From NCBI GenBank assembly GCA_905221605.1, contig CAJNDS010000358.1, forward strand, positions 454,501 to 518,500: 64,000 nt of DNA. The letters run 5' to 3'. The notes under the pieces were generated by a model. The model was not told the origin of the DNA and searched no databases. It saw only the letters and a program-made list of their open reading frames with translations. Made by a program: the position numbers and the translations under genes. Shown one piece after another: positions 21,955 to 31,868 of the stretch (the first letter of the stretch is position 1; each line of letters starts with the position of its first letter). The DNA is from Symbiodinium natans (Eukaryota > Sar > Dinophyceae > Suessiales > Symbiodiniaceae).

Positions 21955-22153
21955 TTTAGGGTTTACGGTTTAGGGTTTAGGGTTTAGGCTTCAGGGTTGA
22001 GGGTTTAGGGTTTAGGGTTTGGGGTTCAGGGTTAGGGTTTAGGGTTTAGGGTTTAGGGTTTAGAGTTTAGGCTCTTATCCTGCATGCTGAGCCCTACTGC
22101 AGGGGAGCTCGGACGTGTGCTCTGTAGTGGCTTCGTAGACCTGCGCCCCGATC

Positions 22154-22283
22154 CCTAAGGGTCCGTGTACCTCATTTTCATGTACTTGGGCCCCAAGGTC
22201 CCCCCCCTCCCATATAGGAGGTACTTTAGGCCCAAGTATGTATACCCTAAACCCTAAACCTCCTTAGGTACATGGACCCTTAG
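22154..22283. repeat. family H inverted-repeat element
   Basis: CCTAAGGGTCCGTGTACC at the left pairs with GGTACATGGACCCTTAG at the right. Interior TACTTGGGCC pairs with AGGTACTTTAGGCCC. Two CCCTAAA units sit near the right end. Confidence 0.78.
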
Positions 22284-23592
22284 ATAAATTTGTCCGAGGA
22301 TCCCACCCAGGGCCGTTGAAATTGGGGCCTATCGTTTAGGACTTTGGGGTTCAGGTTTTGGGTTTAGGGCTTATTTGGGTTAGAAAAGAGGGAATGCTAG
22401 TATGGTTATTCGTCTGGTATGAGCATCCTACCTTACGGTTTAGGGGGGTTAGGGTTTAGAGGGCTTCTGGGGGGTTCGGGAGTTTGGGCGATTGAGAGGG
22501 TTTACGCCGTTTGCGGTTCATGATTTATGCGCTTTGAAGGCCTTTGTTAGGCTAACAAGACGTGATTCTTCACTGTGCCAGCTACAGGGGGCAGCATGGA
22601 GATGGATGGCCCTAAACCCTAGACCCTAAACCCTTAGCCCTCTGCGTTCAACTACAGGCATGCGGAAGACTTCTAGATTGTATCTTCGCGGTGCTTTACT
22701 GTAACTTTAGATCCTTAGCCTTTTGGGGTGTATTGGGTTTCCTAGTAAGGCAGCTAAAAATTTAATTTTTAGCTACCCTCCTAAGTGCAGCCAAGGTATG
22801 GTTTCTGTTTCGCCGGGCTCCTTACTCTAGTTGTTAGACATCGTTCTTGGCTCGCACCCTTTCAGCCTCAACTCTGAACACTATACCCTAAACCCTAAAC
22901 CCTAAACTACCCTGAACGCCAAACATCTCCGGTTTGGGATCCTTTCCTAGATCACCCAGCAAAACCAGGGTTTTGCCTTCAAGGGGTTATAGGGTTTTGG
23001 GGTTTTAGGAGGGCTTGCAGTCTTACAGGCTAGGCTTTGGGGGGCCAACCCTAAACCCTAAACTTTCGGAGTTGTTAGGGGCGGTTCGGATTCACAGATA
23101 TAATGACTGATTGCTGATGGTTAGGGTGTAGGCGTGTAGGCTCCGACGGCTCTTGCAATCCGCAAGTTGCGTGCAGTTCGGGGGTCGTCTGGGCTGTGCC
23201 ATTGCTCGCAGACATGCAACGACCTGCACGGGGCCTCAAGACAAAAGCTGATCCGCACACCACTAAACTTTCGGAGCTTTGTTTTGGGGCTAGGGTATTC
23301 GGCCCCTAAGAAACACAAAACCCGGCCCTGAACCCGGAATTCTAGAACCCTGCACGTACATACAAGGCTTCCGGAATCATGGGGATTAGCGTTTGGGGTT
23401 TGGGGTTTGGGGTTTAGGGTTTAGGGTTTATTGTTTGGTGACCTCGCTGAGGCTCTAAAGCTTTGAAGACGCAATCATGCAACGCTCAACTTTGGTGACC
23501 TCAAAGCACGCTGAAGATCCAAAGCCTCCAAAGCCCCCTAAACCCTGAAGCTCGAAAGCCTTGACTCCTAAACCCGAAACCCTAAACCCTAA
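22284..23592. other. no gene recognised
   Basis: This holds short telomeric tracts and unique sequence. Open frames at 23075-23318 occur on the minus strand, with CAG-led frames on the plus strand, but none has family resemblance. TTAAAAATTTAATTTTTAG-type short palindromic sequence occurs near 22747-22772. Confidence 0.4.
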
Positions 23593-23726
23593 GGGTAGTT
23601 TCATGGGTCCTTAATATGATCCCTTATGTCCTTTAAAGGGTTCTGATGCATGGGCCCTTGGTTTGTATAGGGTCCATAAGGCGTCCCCTTTGAAGGGCCC
23701 ATACTAAAAGAGCCATGCAACTACCC
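23593..23726. repeat. family N element, copy 2
   Basis: GGGTAGTTTCATGGG at the left pairs with CCATGCAACTACCC at the right. Inner TCCTTTAAAGGG and CCTTTGAAGGGCCCATACTA are also inverted. This is the best-preserved copy of the family. Confidence 0.78.
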
Positions 23727-24284
23727 TAAGATTGAAGACCTAACAGCCCTAAAGATTGCCTTGCATTTGACCCTGAACCCTAAACCCTAAACCCCTAAAC
23801 CAGGGTTCGGGGGTTTCAGGACGTGTTGCGGGAATGGGGGTGCAGGGGCTTCGAACGGTTGAAGTGGTTGGCGTAAGGTTGCCACCTTGAACCCTAAACC
23901 CTAAACCCTAAACCCTAAACCCCTAACCCTAAACCCTATACCCAGAACCCTAATCCCTCAAGAACCCCCACTCCCCAGGTTTTTAGCCTCGCTGGGTCCA
24001 ATGCTCTTGTCTTTAGGGTAGAGTTAGGGCTTATGGTTCGGCCTTTAGAGCAGGTTTGGATGGGCTGTAGGGTATCGGTTTGAGGTTTAGGCTTTAGGAA
24101 ACGACTACAACTGCCTTGGGGTATCATGAGCCTCCTTAAAACCCAAAGATGAACGATTCTTCCTTCCTTTAGGGTTTAGAGCCTCCTGAAAACCCAAAGG
24201 TTAACCATTCTTCCGTCCTGGGCGCACTTTGTTTGTTCAAAAGGCGCGCCAAGAGGGCGACAGCAGCAGGCCTGTCCTTTAGAC

Positions 24285-24393
24285 CTACTGTGGGTTAGCA
24301 GGGTTTAGGGTTTAGGATTTAGGGTTTGGGGTTCAGGGTTTAGGGTTTAGGGCTTATAGGGTTTCTACTAATCCAACAGTACAAGAAGAAGAC
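24285..24393. repeat. telomere-bearing insertion in the leader of MGCSAS copy 2
   Basis: Upstream of the ATG, copy 1 reads CCTTTAGACAGAGCCATCC (13904-13922) without a break. Copy 2 reads CCTTTAGAC (to 24284), then about 109 bp including TTTAGGG units (24303-24360), then CAAGCCATCCTGGCC. AGAC is present on both sides of the insert. It could be a 5' leader intron. Confidence 0.6.
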
Positions 24394-24408
24394 CAAGCCA
24401 TCCTGGCC

Positions 24409-25646
24409 ATGGGATGCAGCGCAAGCGTGCAGCGCGTGCCGCACAAGGGAGCCGCTCATGCAGCAGCGCTCAAGGCACTCTCTCAAGTCGTCCCCTCCAG
24501 TGTGCCACCACCTGAGCAAGAGACCGATGCATCAGAGGGTGAATATCGAGGCGCGGTCGGCCTCCGCGGGAGTTCCTGCAAGCATTCCGTGATGCGCGAC
24601 ACAATACCCATTCCGGAGGAGGACATGAGGGGTGCAGCTCTGCAAGAGGAGGAGGATGAGGACGAAGTAAGGGGCACTTCAAAGGACAACCCCATGGCGC
24701 CTGCAGCAAAAGTAACATCCACGCGACAGCTCATGACGTCAAGCTCCGTACCTGGATCCGCTTCTTGGAAGCCCAGTAGTACCCTTTACTCTTTTTTTTT
24801 TTGGTTCTGGGTTCCCTTTAAAAGTAACCAACCCCACAAAGGGTGCCCTTATCATAAGATGGTTGCTGGGCTAATTACCAAGGCTTCCTGTGACGAGGAC
24901 AAGGAAGACTCGTCGTCGAAGGAAATGTGGTATTCCTGGAAATCCGTCTGCTGGCAGGACCCCTAGACCCTAAACCCTGAACCCTAAGCCCTAAACTCTA
25001 AACCCTAAGCCCTAAGCCCTAAGCCCTAAACCCTAAACCCTAAACCCTAAACTCTAAACTCTAAACCCTAAACCCTACCAAAAAAAGGGCCCTGGCAGGA
25101 CTGCCCGAGAGATGTCCCCTTGCCGCCGGATCGCCGCTTACATGACCGCCATGTCGCCTCCCTGGAAAGGCTTGGGCGGGACCTCGGGTTTAGGGTTTAG
25201 GGTACCCAAAGAGCCCAATGTTGCTTAACTAAGGAATATTCCTTAAATCATATAGGGATCCTTAATATGGTTTAAGTTATATTCCTTAATTAAGCAATAT
25301 TGGGCTCTTTGGGTATAGGGTTTAGGGTTTAGGGTTTAGTGTTTAGGGTAAACTGAGTACACATGACCCCTTAATTCAGAAGTTTACCCTAATGTATACT
25401 AAGGTTCAGTATATATGCATTCGGGAAAATTGGAAGATCTCGGTACAGCCCGATCCATCCCCAAATTTCGGTTTCAATCCCTAAACCCTAAACCCTAAAC
25501 CCTAAACCCCTTTAAATCCACAAGTCGAACCCATCGAGCCCTGAGGTTTCGGTGGAGTGTGGAGAATGCGCCCAATATCTTTACCGAGATTGTGGACGAG
25601 CGCCAGCATCGGCCGCTGGTTTCATGAGATGGGCCCTCAACAGGAT
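24409..25646 (+). CDS. MGCSAS-type protein gene, copy 2 (multi-exon)
   Basis: ATG at 24409 opens MGCSASVQRVPHKGAAHAAA and continues ALKALSQVVPSS, nearly identical to copy 1. An acidic EEEDEDEV run follows. Exon 1 ends near 24768, where a family C element (24769-24873) begins with GAAGCCCAG and ends ATTACCAAG, consistent with a GA-AG intron. Exon 2 from 24883 has CDEDKEDSSSKEMWYSWKSV. A telomeric insert (24961-25091) splits the sequence between duplicated CTGGCAGGAC. Exon 3 (to 25190) reads PRDVPLPPDRRLHDRHVA. Exon 4 (25546-25630) reads RFRWSVENAPNIFTEIVD. Gly2/Cys3 suggest lipid anchoring (inferred). No family is recognised. The unspliced frame would run to TAG at 24964. Confidence 0.6.
24769..24873. 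repeat. family C element, probable intron in copy 2
   Basis: AAGCCCAGTAGTACCC at the left and GGTTGCTGGGCTA at the right, with inner GGGTTCCC and AAAGGGTGCCCTTAT. It occupies the same position as the element in copy 1, so this intron predates the duplication. Confidence 0.75.
24961..25091. repeat. telomeric insert between 10-bp direct repeats
   Basis: CTGGCAGGAC occurs at 24951-24960 and again at 25092-25101. Between them are CCCTAAA-type units (with CTCTAAA and CCCTAAG variants) and a short ACCAAAAAAAGGGCC tail. Copy 1 has a single uninterrupted site (TTGCTGGAGGGATGCCCCGAG, 14632-14652). GGCAG precedes GAC at both edges, so the insert could be removed as a GA-AG intron without changing the message. 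Confidence 0.8.
25203..25315. repeat. family A inverted-repeat element
   Basis: TACCCAAAGAGCCCAAT at the left pairs with ATTGGGCTCTTTGGGTA at the right. The interior has TTCCTTAAATCATA and GGATCC. TTTAGGG tracts abut both ends. Confidence 0.85.
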
Positions 25647-25656
25647 CGTAGCTACT

Positions 25657-25762
25657 CAGATCTTCCAAAAACCCACTTCTTAAGGAATAGACCCTAATTC
25701 ATAGTAATGACCCTTAGTCTGCATCAGGGTGTCCTGAATTACGGGGTTTGAGAAGATCTGGG
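25657..25762. repeat. family B inverted-repeat element
   Basis: CAGATCTTCCAAAAACCC at the left and GGGGTTTGAGAAGATCTG at the right, with ACCCTAATTCATAGTAATGA inside. It lies just after exon 4 of MGCSAS copy 2. A degraded relative is at 25371-25443. Confidence 0.75.
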
Positions 25763-26192
25763 TACGAAATGAGATCCGCTTTCTTATGTGTTTTAACGTT
25801 GTGAGTTCTGAGCTTCGCGTGAGGACTAGTCTGGGGTCCAGGCCACAAGACACCGGTATTTGCAGGGCTTTTGAGGGCTAAACCCTGAACCCTGAACCCT
25901 AAACCCTAAACCCTAAACCCTAAACATATCCTGCATCTTTGCAAGGCCGAGGTTCCTGTTATTTGTAAGCCGCCGGTCTGAAAGGGGAAGCCTAAACCGC
26001 AACCCTTCAGACTAGGGTTTAGGGTTTAGGGTTTAGGGTATAGGGTTTAGGGTTTAGGGTTTAGGGTTTAGGGTTTGAGCGGCCTGTGGACCCGGGCACA
26101 CCGGCACTCAGAAAGTAGCTGTTTTTTTGAAGATGCACCGCCCTTCTCGAGGGAAGTGGCCCCCGGGTTTCGGCAGCTGGGTTTTCAAAGCT

Positions 26193-26303
26193 CCCAGATC
26201 CTTGAAAGCCCCTTAATTAATGAATATACCCTACTTTATAGTTATGATCCGTAGTATAAAATTAGGGTATACTCCTCCATTAAGGGGCTTTGGAAGATCT
26301 GGG
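26193..26303. repeat. family B inverted-repeat element
   Basis: CCCAGATCCTTGAAAGCCCC at the left pairs with GGGGCTTTGGAAGATCTGGG at the right, with ATGATCCGTAGTATAAAATT inside. Confidence 0.8.
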
Positions 26304-26414
26304 CTTCTAGAGACAAGAGTTTAGGGAAGTTTAGGGTTTAGGATTTAAGGATTTAAAACCCGAAAACCCTAAACCCGAAACCTTAAACCCTAAACCCTAA
26401 AGTGGGTTACGGCG

Positions 26415-28765
26415 CAGCCATGCTGAATGTGGGCCACACAGGGAAGGCAGCCGCAGCGCACTTTGCGCCGTCAGGACATTTTTCTCATGTTTCACCCGTG
26501 TTTACTAGCACTTGTGTTTTTAGGGTTTAGGGTTTAGGGTTTAGGGTTTAGGGTTTAGGGTTTAGGGTTTAGGGTTTAGGGTTTAGTGTCGAGACTGTCT
26601 CCTAGGATTCAACAATGAGCAAGATCTCTTAGGGTTTAGGGCTCAGGGTTGAGGGTTTAGGGCTTCTATAAGGGTCAAGATATTCAACTGGGTTTAGGGT
26701 TTAGGGTTTAGGGTCCTTTAGGGCTTAGGGTTTAGGGTTTAGGGTTTAGGGTTTAGGGACTACAGGAGCTGAGCTTCAAGCTCGAAGGTTGCCTGGGTCT
26801 GCGAAGTACTTGGAGTCGGCCGGAGACAGCATAAACCCTAAACCCTAAACCCTAAACCCTAAACCCTAAACCCTAAACCCTAAACCCTAAACCCTAAACC
26901 CTAAACCCTAAACCCTAAACCCTAAACCCTAAACCCTACAGAGAGAGAGAGAGGGAGAGAGGGCTCTTCGCAGATCTTCCCAAAACCCTTAATTAAGGAA
27001 TAGACCCTAATTCAAAACAAAAACCTTGGTATCGAAATTAGGGTTTAGGGTTTAGGGTTTAGGGTTTAGGGTTTAGGGTTTAGGGTTTAGGGTTTAGGGT
27101 TATTAAGGGGTTGTGGAAGATCTGGCTATGTAGCTGCAAGCGAGATGGTCACCTGATCAGCTTGGTCCGAAGTTGGTCGAGAAGCGATTTAGCTTGTTTC
27201 ACTTTGTGCGCAAACATGAGAGAAAGTACTAAGTCTCCTAAGAGACTTTACTTCAAGCTTAGACCTTAAACGCTGCCTATAAAACGCGAATCTCAAATGT
27301 CAGGATAGGACTTGATTCTTCTAGCATCGCTTGGACTCAACCCGGTAAATCCTGGTTTTGACCCCAAACCAAAAAAACCTTAAACTAGGCCCTAAACCCC
27401 GAACCCTTAACCCTAAACCCTAAACCCTAAACCCTACACCCTAAACCCTAAACCCTAAACCCTAAACCCTAAACCCTAAACCCCAAACCAAAGCATCCTG
27501 GGTTGATTTCTGTGGCCCTCTGGGCGCTGCGCGAGCCGTCACCTCAAACCGCATAGCGCTTTGGGCGCGCAGGCAACGGCACGAAGCCGCTGCGTTCGGA
27601 GCCGTTTCGGTTGGGGGCGCCGCCGTTTTCTTTTTTTAAATCTGCAGGCTCCCCAGAAGCCCGTGAGGAAGGAGACTCCAAACCCTGCCTGGAACTCTCT
27701 TCACTTGAAATTTCATGGGTTATACCTACTAATTTCAGGGGTAGTTACTAAACCCTAAACCCTAAACCCCGGTAAATAGAGTCCCAGATGAACCCTAAAG
27801 CCTAAACCCCGAAGCTCGCAAACCAGATCCTGAGTCCGCCAACATACAAGGAATGAGGCTGGTGTTGAGGTTTAGGGTTTAGGGTTTATAGGGTTTAGGG
27901 TCCAGGTACCTAATCATGATGTACCTGGGCCCCAAAGCCCCGACCGAAATAGCAAGTACTTGAATTCCCTATGTAGGTACATGAACCCTTAGTAGATCAT
28001 AGCTACAGCGATCGCCCAAGCTAAGCTTCTATTGTTAGAGACCCTTTCAACTCAACGTTCTGGAGGAGGTCTGGCCCTAAACCCTAAACCCTAAACCCTA
28101 AACCGTAAACCCTAAACCCTAAACCCTAAACCGTAAACCCTAAACCCAAGCAATGTTGGAGATGTTGGAGACCCTTTCAACTCAACGTTCTGGAGGAGGT
28201 CTGAGAAGGACCCAGCTTGTTGCCAATGGCATCTTGCTCTGCACTGTCGGCCGCAAGCAGGTGAGGAATGAGCCCTTAGCCCCTGAACCCCAAACCCTAT
28301 AACCCCTAAAACCCCTAAAACCCCTAAACCCTAAACCCTTAACCCCTAAAACCCTAAACCCTTAACCCTTAACCCTTAACCCTTAAACCCTAACCCTAAA
28401 ACCCTAAACCCTAAACCTTAAACTCATAAACCCCTAAAAGCACCAAACCTTGCTAGCGGAGTGGTACGCTTTTGCCCTATTTTTTGGGTTCTGGGTTCCC
28501 TCTTGATGTAGCCAACCCAAAGGAAGGGGTTTAGGGTTTTGGGTTTGTGTTAGGGTGTAGGTTTAGGGTTTAGGGTTTAGGGTTTAGGGTTTAGGGTTTA
28601 GGGTTTAGGGTTTAGGGTTTAGGGTTTAGGGTTTAGGGATACTAAGAGGCCCTAAATCCTCGACATCAGTGCATGGGCCTGACAGGATTGCAGAAGGGTG
28701 CTTGCCCAGTTTTCTTGGCTAATTCTTGACGATTCCCAGGTAGGCCCGACCACCCCCAAAGCCCT
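26415..28765 (+). CDS. distal exons of MGCSAS copy 2
   Basis: These segments match copy 1 in order: 26415-26505 (VGHTGKAAAAHFAPSGHFSH), 26764-26833 (ELSFKLEGCLGLRSTWSRPE), 27126-27185, 27205-27320 (RESTKSPKRLYFKL), 28225-28260 (GILLCTVGRK) and 28670-28765 (ACPVFLANS then a stop). 28013-28073 (IAQAKLLLLETLSTQRSGGG in one frame) is an additional segment with a relative at 30.37-30.54 kb. Some segments carry stops or frame changes relative to copy 1, so copy 2 may be partly decayed, or its true junctions may differ. Confidence 0.4.
26516..26586 (+). repeat. interstitial telomeric array (TTTAGGG)
   Basis: Ten perfect units. Confidence 0.95.
26830..26938 (-). repeat. interstitial telomeric array (CCCTAAA)
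   Basis: Fifteen perfect CCCTAAA units immediately after the ELSFKL exon, followed by a GA-rich tract. Confidence 0.96.
26971..27125. repeat. family B element containing a telomeric array
   Basis: CAGATCTTCCCAAAACCC at the left and GGGGTTGTGGAAGATCTGG at the right. Where other copies read AATTAGGGTATACTCCTT, this one reads AATTAGGG and continues as nine TTTAGGG units (27038-27101) before resuming TTATTAAGGGG. The element interior itself supplies a TTAGGG seed. Confidence 0.78.
27897..27992. repeat. family H element
   Basis: GGGTCCAGGTACCTAATCAT at the left pairs with TAGGTACATGAACCC at the right. A TTTAGGG tract abuts the left end. Confidence 0.7.
28038..28203. repeat. 36-bp direct repeat flanking a telomeric array
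   Basis: A 36-bp sequence starting GAGACCCTTTCAACTCAACG and ending GGAGGAGGTCTG occurs at 28038-28073 and 28168-28203 without a mismatch. CCCTAAA units with two CCGTAAA variants lie between. The relative at 30.4 kb has one copy followed by a TTTAGGG array. Confidence 0.85.
28554..28640 (+). repeat. interstitial telomeric array (TTTAGGG)
   Basis: About twelve units. It follows the left half of a family C element (28452-28525), whose right half is not seen beyond the array. Confidence 0.93.
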
Positions 28766-29702
28766 GAACCCTCAATCCAAAACCTTAAGCCCTTATAGGG
28801 TTTAGGGTTTAGGGTTTAGGGTTTAGGGTTTAGGGTTTAGGGTTTAGGGTTTAGGGTTTAGGGTTCTTAACACGCAAACCTTAATCACTTAACCCTAGGG
28901 CTTTAAGTCTGTAGGCATCTGAACCATTGAGGCCTCCACCCTAACAACTAAACCCTAAACCCTAAACCCTAAACCATCCTCAGCCAGACTCTCCTTGGCT
29001 AGTTTCCGTAAACCTCTAGGACCCGGGGTAGGCCCTCATTTCCCCTTGTAAATGGTTTAGCTTCCCTGATATGCCCCTTGACAACCAAAAAGGGGGGCAC
29101 CCTTTGTCTTTCTAGGTTACTCTCGGGTCTGGGCCCTGCACCCTAAACCCTAAACCCTAAACCCTAAACCCTAAACCCTAAACCCTAAACGCAGTGGACC
29201 CCATGTCGCAATCTCCCAGTGGCGGGGTTGGGGTCAACCTGGGTCCGGAAGGATGTAAATGCAAGGATGCGACGCCCATTTCGCTGATCTGCATGAGAAC
29301 CCCCCCACAAAACAGGTCTTGGGGTTGAGGGTTGAGGGCTACTATGTGCTCAAGAGCCCCCTAAACCCTAAAACCCTAAAGCCCTAAAACCCTAAAACCC
29401 TAAAACTCTGAACCCTAAACCCTAACCACCCCCCCCACCCCAAAACAAAAAGAAAAACATTTTCTCTCTTATAAGGGTAATATGGGGATTGTTTTCTTGT
29501 ATAGGATCCGCATGGTTTTGTCCCCATGCTTATAAGGTGTCTACCCCATCCCTCCCCCCCCCCCCCCCCCCCCCCGTCCCAAGGCCCTGAACCCTAGGGT
29601 TTTGGTGTCTCAGGTTCGGGTTTAGGGATAAGGGTTTAGAGTTTAGGGTATCCTAACCCCTGAATTAAATCCGAAGTCCGATACAAGCGTCGTTGCTGCC
29701 AG

Positions 29703-29768
29703 GGCAACCCCATGCAAGACAAGCTCTACGAAGCGTCCGCGCTCCACAACGTGGCGGTGGGAAAGTGG
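29703..29768 (+). CDS. TPR-like exon island
   Basis: After GCTGCCAG it reads DKLYEASALHNVAVGKW and stops at TAG. DKLYEA-x-ALHN is the loop and first helix of this TPR class. The island is GC-rich between telomeric stretches. Confidence 0.48.
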
Positions 29769-30040
29769 TAGCTCGGATGTCCCTTCAGGGTTTCGGGGTT
29801 AGGGTTTAGGGTTGAGGGTTTAGGGTTTAGGGTTCAGGGTTTAGAGTTTAGGGTTTAGGGTTTAGGGTTTAGGGTTCAGGGTTTAGGGTTTAGGGTTTAG
29901 GGCCGATTTGCAACTTTAAACCCAGCCGCCTTCGCTTAAATGTCCCTTCAGGACTTCAGACACGGTTCCCAGAGAGCCCTTCATACCCCTTAGTTTTGGG
30001 AATACACCTGAAAATGTATGGGTTTAGGGTTGGGTATATG

Positions 30041-30137
30041 GTGAATTCTCTAAATAGGGGGTCCCATTCGGGGTACCCTAATAACAGGGGCCGCCTTAGA
30101 AATAAGGACCCCAAAAGGGACCACAATTTAGAGAAAC
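30041..30137. repeat. family O inverted-repeat element
   Basis: GTGAATTCTCTAAATAGGGG at the left pairs with GGGACCACAATTTAGAGAAA at the right; inner GTACCCTAATAACAGGGGCC is shared. Relatives: 31912-31996 and 61129-61228. Confidence 0.7.
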
Positions 30138-30354
30138 AAAAAAACATATATATATATATTTATTTATTTAAGTAAATATATATATATATATATGTATTCC
30201 CTGATTCTAGTTTTAAGGTATATTCCCTAGTTAAGTGGTATAAAGGGCTCTTGGGGTTAAACCCGAATACTCCCCACTTCTCCCTAAGCTTCCCTAGGGT
30301 TCCCAAGGGTACCTACCCCCCATGACCTCCCCTCCCTTACGAACCCTAAACCCG

Positions 30355-30540
30355 ATAATCATATCCGCACCGATTGCCCAAGCTGTTATTATTCGAGACC
30401 CTTTCAACGTTTTGGAGGAGGTCTGGTTTAGGGTTTAGGGTTTAGGGTTTAGGGTTTAGGGTTTAGGGTTTAGGGTCCAGGGTTTAGGGTTTAGGGGTTA
30501 GGAGTCGAAGGACGCAGCCTATTGCTGAACCCCCCTCGCT
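30355..30540 (+). pseudogene. partial third copy of a distal MGCSAS exon with telomeric intron
   Basis: GCCCAAGCT, GAGACCCTTTCAA and GGAGGAGGTCTG match 28013-28073. Then a TTTAGGG array (30428-30500) intervenes before AGTCGAAGGACGCAGCC, which matches AGAAGGACCCAGC at 28204. At 28203 these halves are contiguous. The array edges (GTTTAG, TTAG) would fit GT-AG splicing. Only this short segment of the gene is recognised here. Confidence 0.45.
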
Positions 30541-31017
30541 TAAGAGCCTATGACAATGAGAGGAGAGGTGTGCTGGAATCTGTCAGGGCGCGATTGCAGC
30601 CAGAAAAACCCTAAACCCTAAACCCTAAACCCCGGCTTTCCAGGGCTTAATGCACCCAGGCAGCCTCTTTTGCCTTGAATTATTTAGGGGATCCTGAATG
30701 TGATTTAAGGTATATTCCTTACTTAAGGGGCAATTGGCATGTCCCGAAGTAAAACAAACCTCCCAACACACAAAGGAGAACTCCGGGCTCTGGAGTTGTT
30801 AGGGGGGGTTAGGGTTAAGGGTTTAGGGTTTAGGGTTTAGGGTTTAGGGTTTAGGGTTTAGGGTTTAGGGTTTAGGGTTTAGGGTTTCCGGTTTGGGGAT
30901 GCAACTCAAGCACGAACACCATGATGAACATGGCGCTAAACCCCTCTCCTGTCCACCGCGTTGCTCAGGTATAGCGAATGCCCCTTCAAGGACCCAGTCA
31001 TGGGACTCTAACTCTTG

Positions 31018-31210
31018 AGGGTTTAGGGTTTAGGGTTTAGGGTTAGGGTTTAGGGTTTAGGGTTTAGGGTTTAGGGTTTAGGGTTTAGGGTTTAGGGTTT
31101 AGGGTTTAGGGTTTAGGGTTTAGGGTTTAGGGTTTAGGGTTTAGGGTTTAGGGTTTAGGGTTTAGGGTTTAGGGTTTAGGGTTTAGGGTTTAGGGTTTAG
31201 GGTTTAGGGG
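31018..31210 (+). repeat. longest interstitial telomeric array (TTTAGGG)
   Basis: About 27 nearly perfect TTTAGGG units, with one TTAGGG contraction near 31043. It is the longest uninterrupted array in the window. Confidence 0.97.
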
Positions 31211-31467
31211 GACCCCTAAGGTTGCACCCTGGGTATGGGGACCCTTTTTGAAGCTCCTTCTGAGGAGTAACGGAAACACTTTGCATCGAAGCATTGACGG
31301 AACTAATCCAAAAAAAGTTTCGGACCTCAACATGACAACATTTCTCAGCATGTTTAAGAGCAGGTTCCGGAAGGTTTAGGGTTTAGGGTTTTGGGTTTAG
31401 GGTTTAGCGTTTAGGGTTTAGAGTTTAGGGTTTAGGGATTTGCACGTTGTAGCGTTCAGAGCCTGAC

Positions 31468-31583
31468 TACCCACAGAGACTCCAATGTCCCTTAACTAAG
31501 GAATAGACCTTAAATCCAAGTAGGATCCCCAATCTGATTTAAGGTACATTCCTTAATTCAGGGATAGTGGAGTCTTTGGGCTA
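31468..31583. repeat. family A element
   Basis: TACCCACAGAGACTCCAATG at the left pairs with AGTGGAGTCTTTGGGCTA at the right, with TTAACTAAGGAA and TTCCTTAATT inside. It is diverged at the tips from the other three copies. Confidence 0.7.
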
Positions 31584-31754
31584 CACCACTTAGCTCCAAT
31601 CCCTTTCAAACGTTGTATGTACTCTAAAGCCACGTATAGCAGAGGTAAAAGCATCGTCCTGGGGGTGGGGAAGCCAAACGGGTCCTCTACGAGATCCAAT
31701 GCAGCAGCTCCTGTGCGAGGTACCCAAAGAAGGCCTTCCTAGCCTAGGCCCTAA

Positions 31755-31868
31755 CACCCTAAACCCTAAACCCTAAACCCTAAACCCTAAACCCTAAACC
31801 CTAAACCCTAAACCCTAAACCCTAAACCCTAAACCCTAAACCCTAAACCCTAAACCCTAACCCTAAAC
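31755..31868 (-). repeat. interstitial telomeric array (CCCTAAA)
   Basis: Sixteen units; a similar array lies at 32065-32173. Confidence 0.95.
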
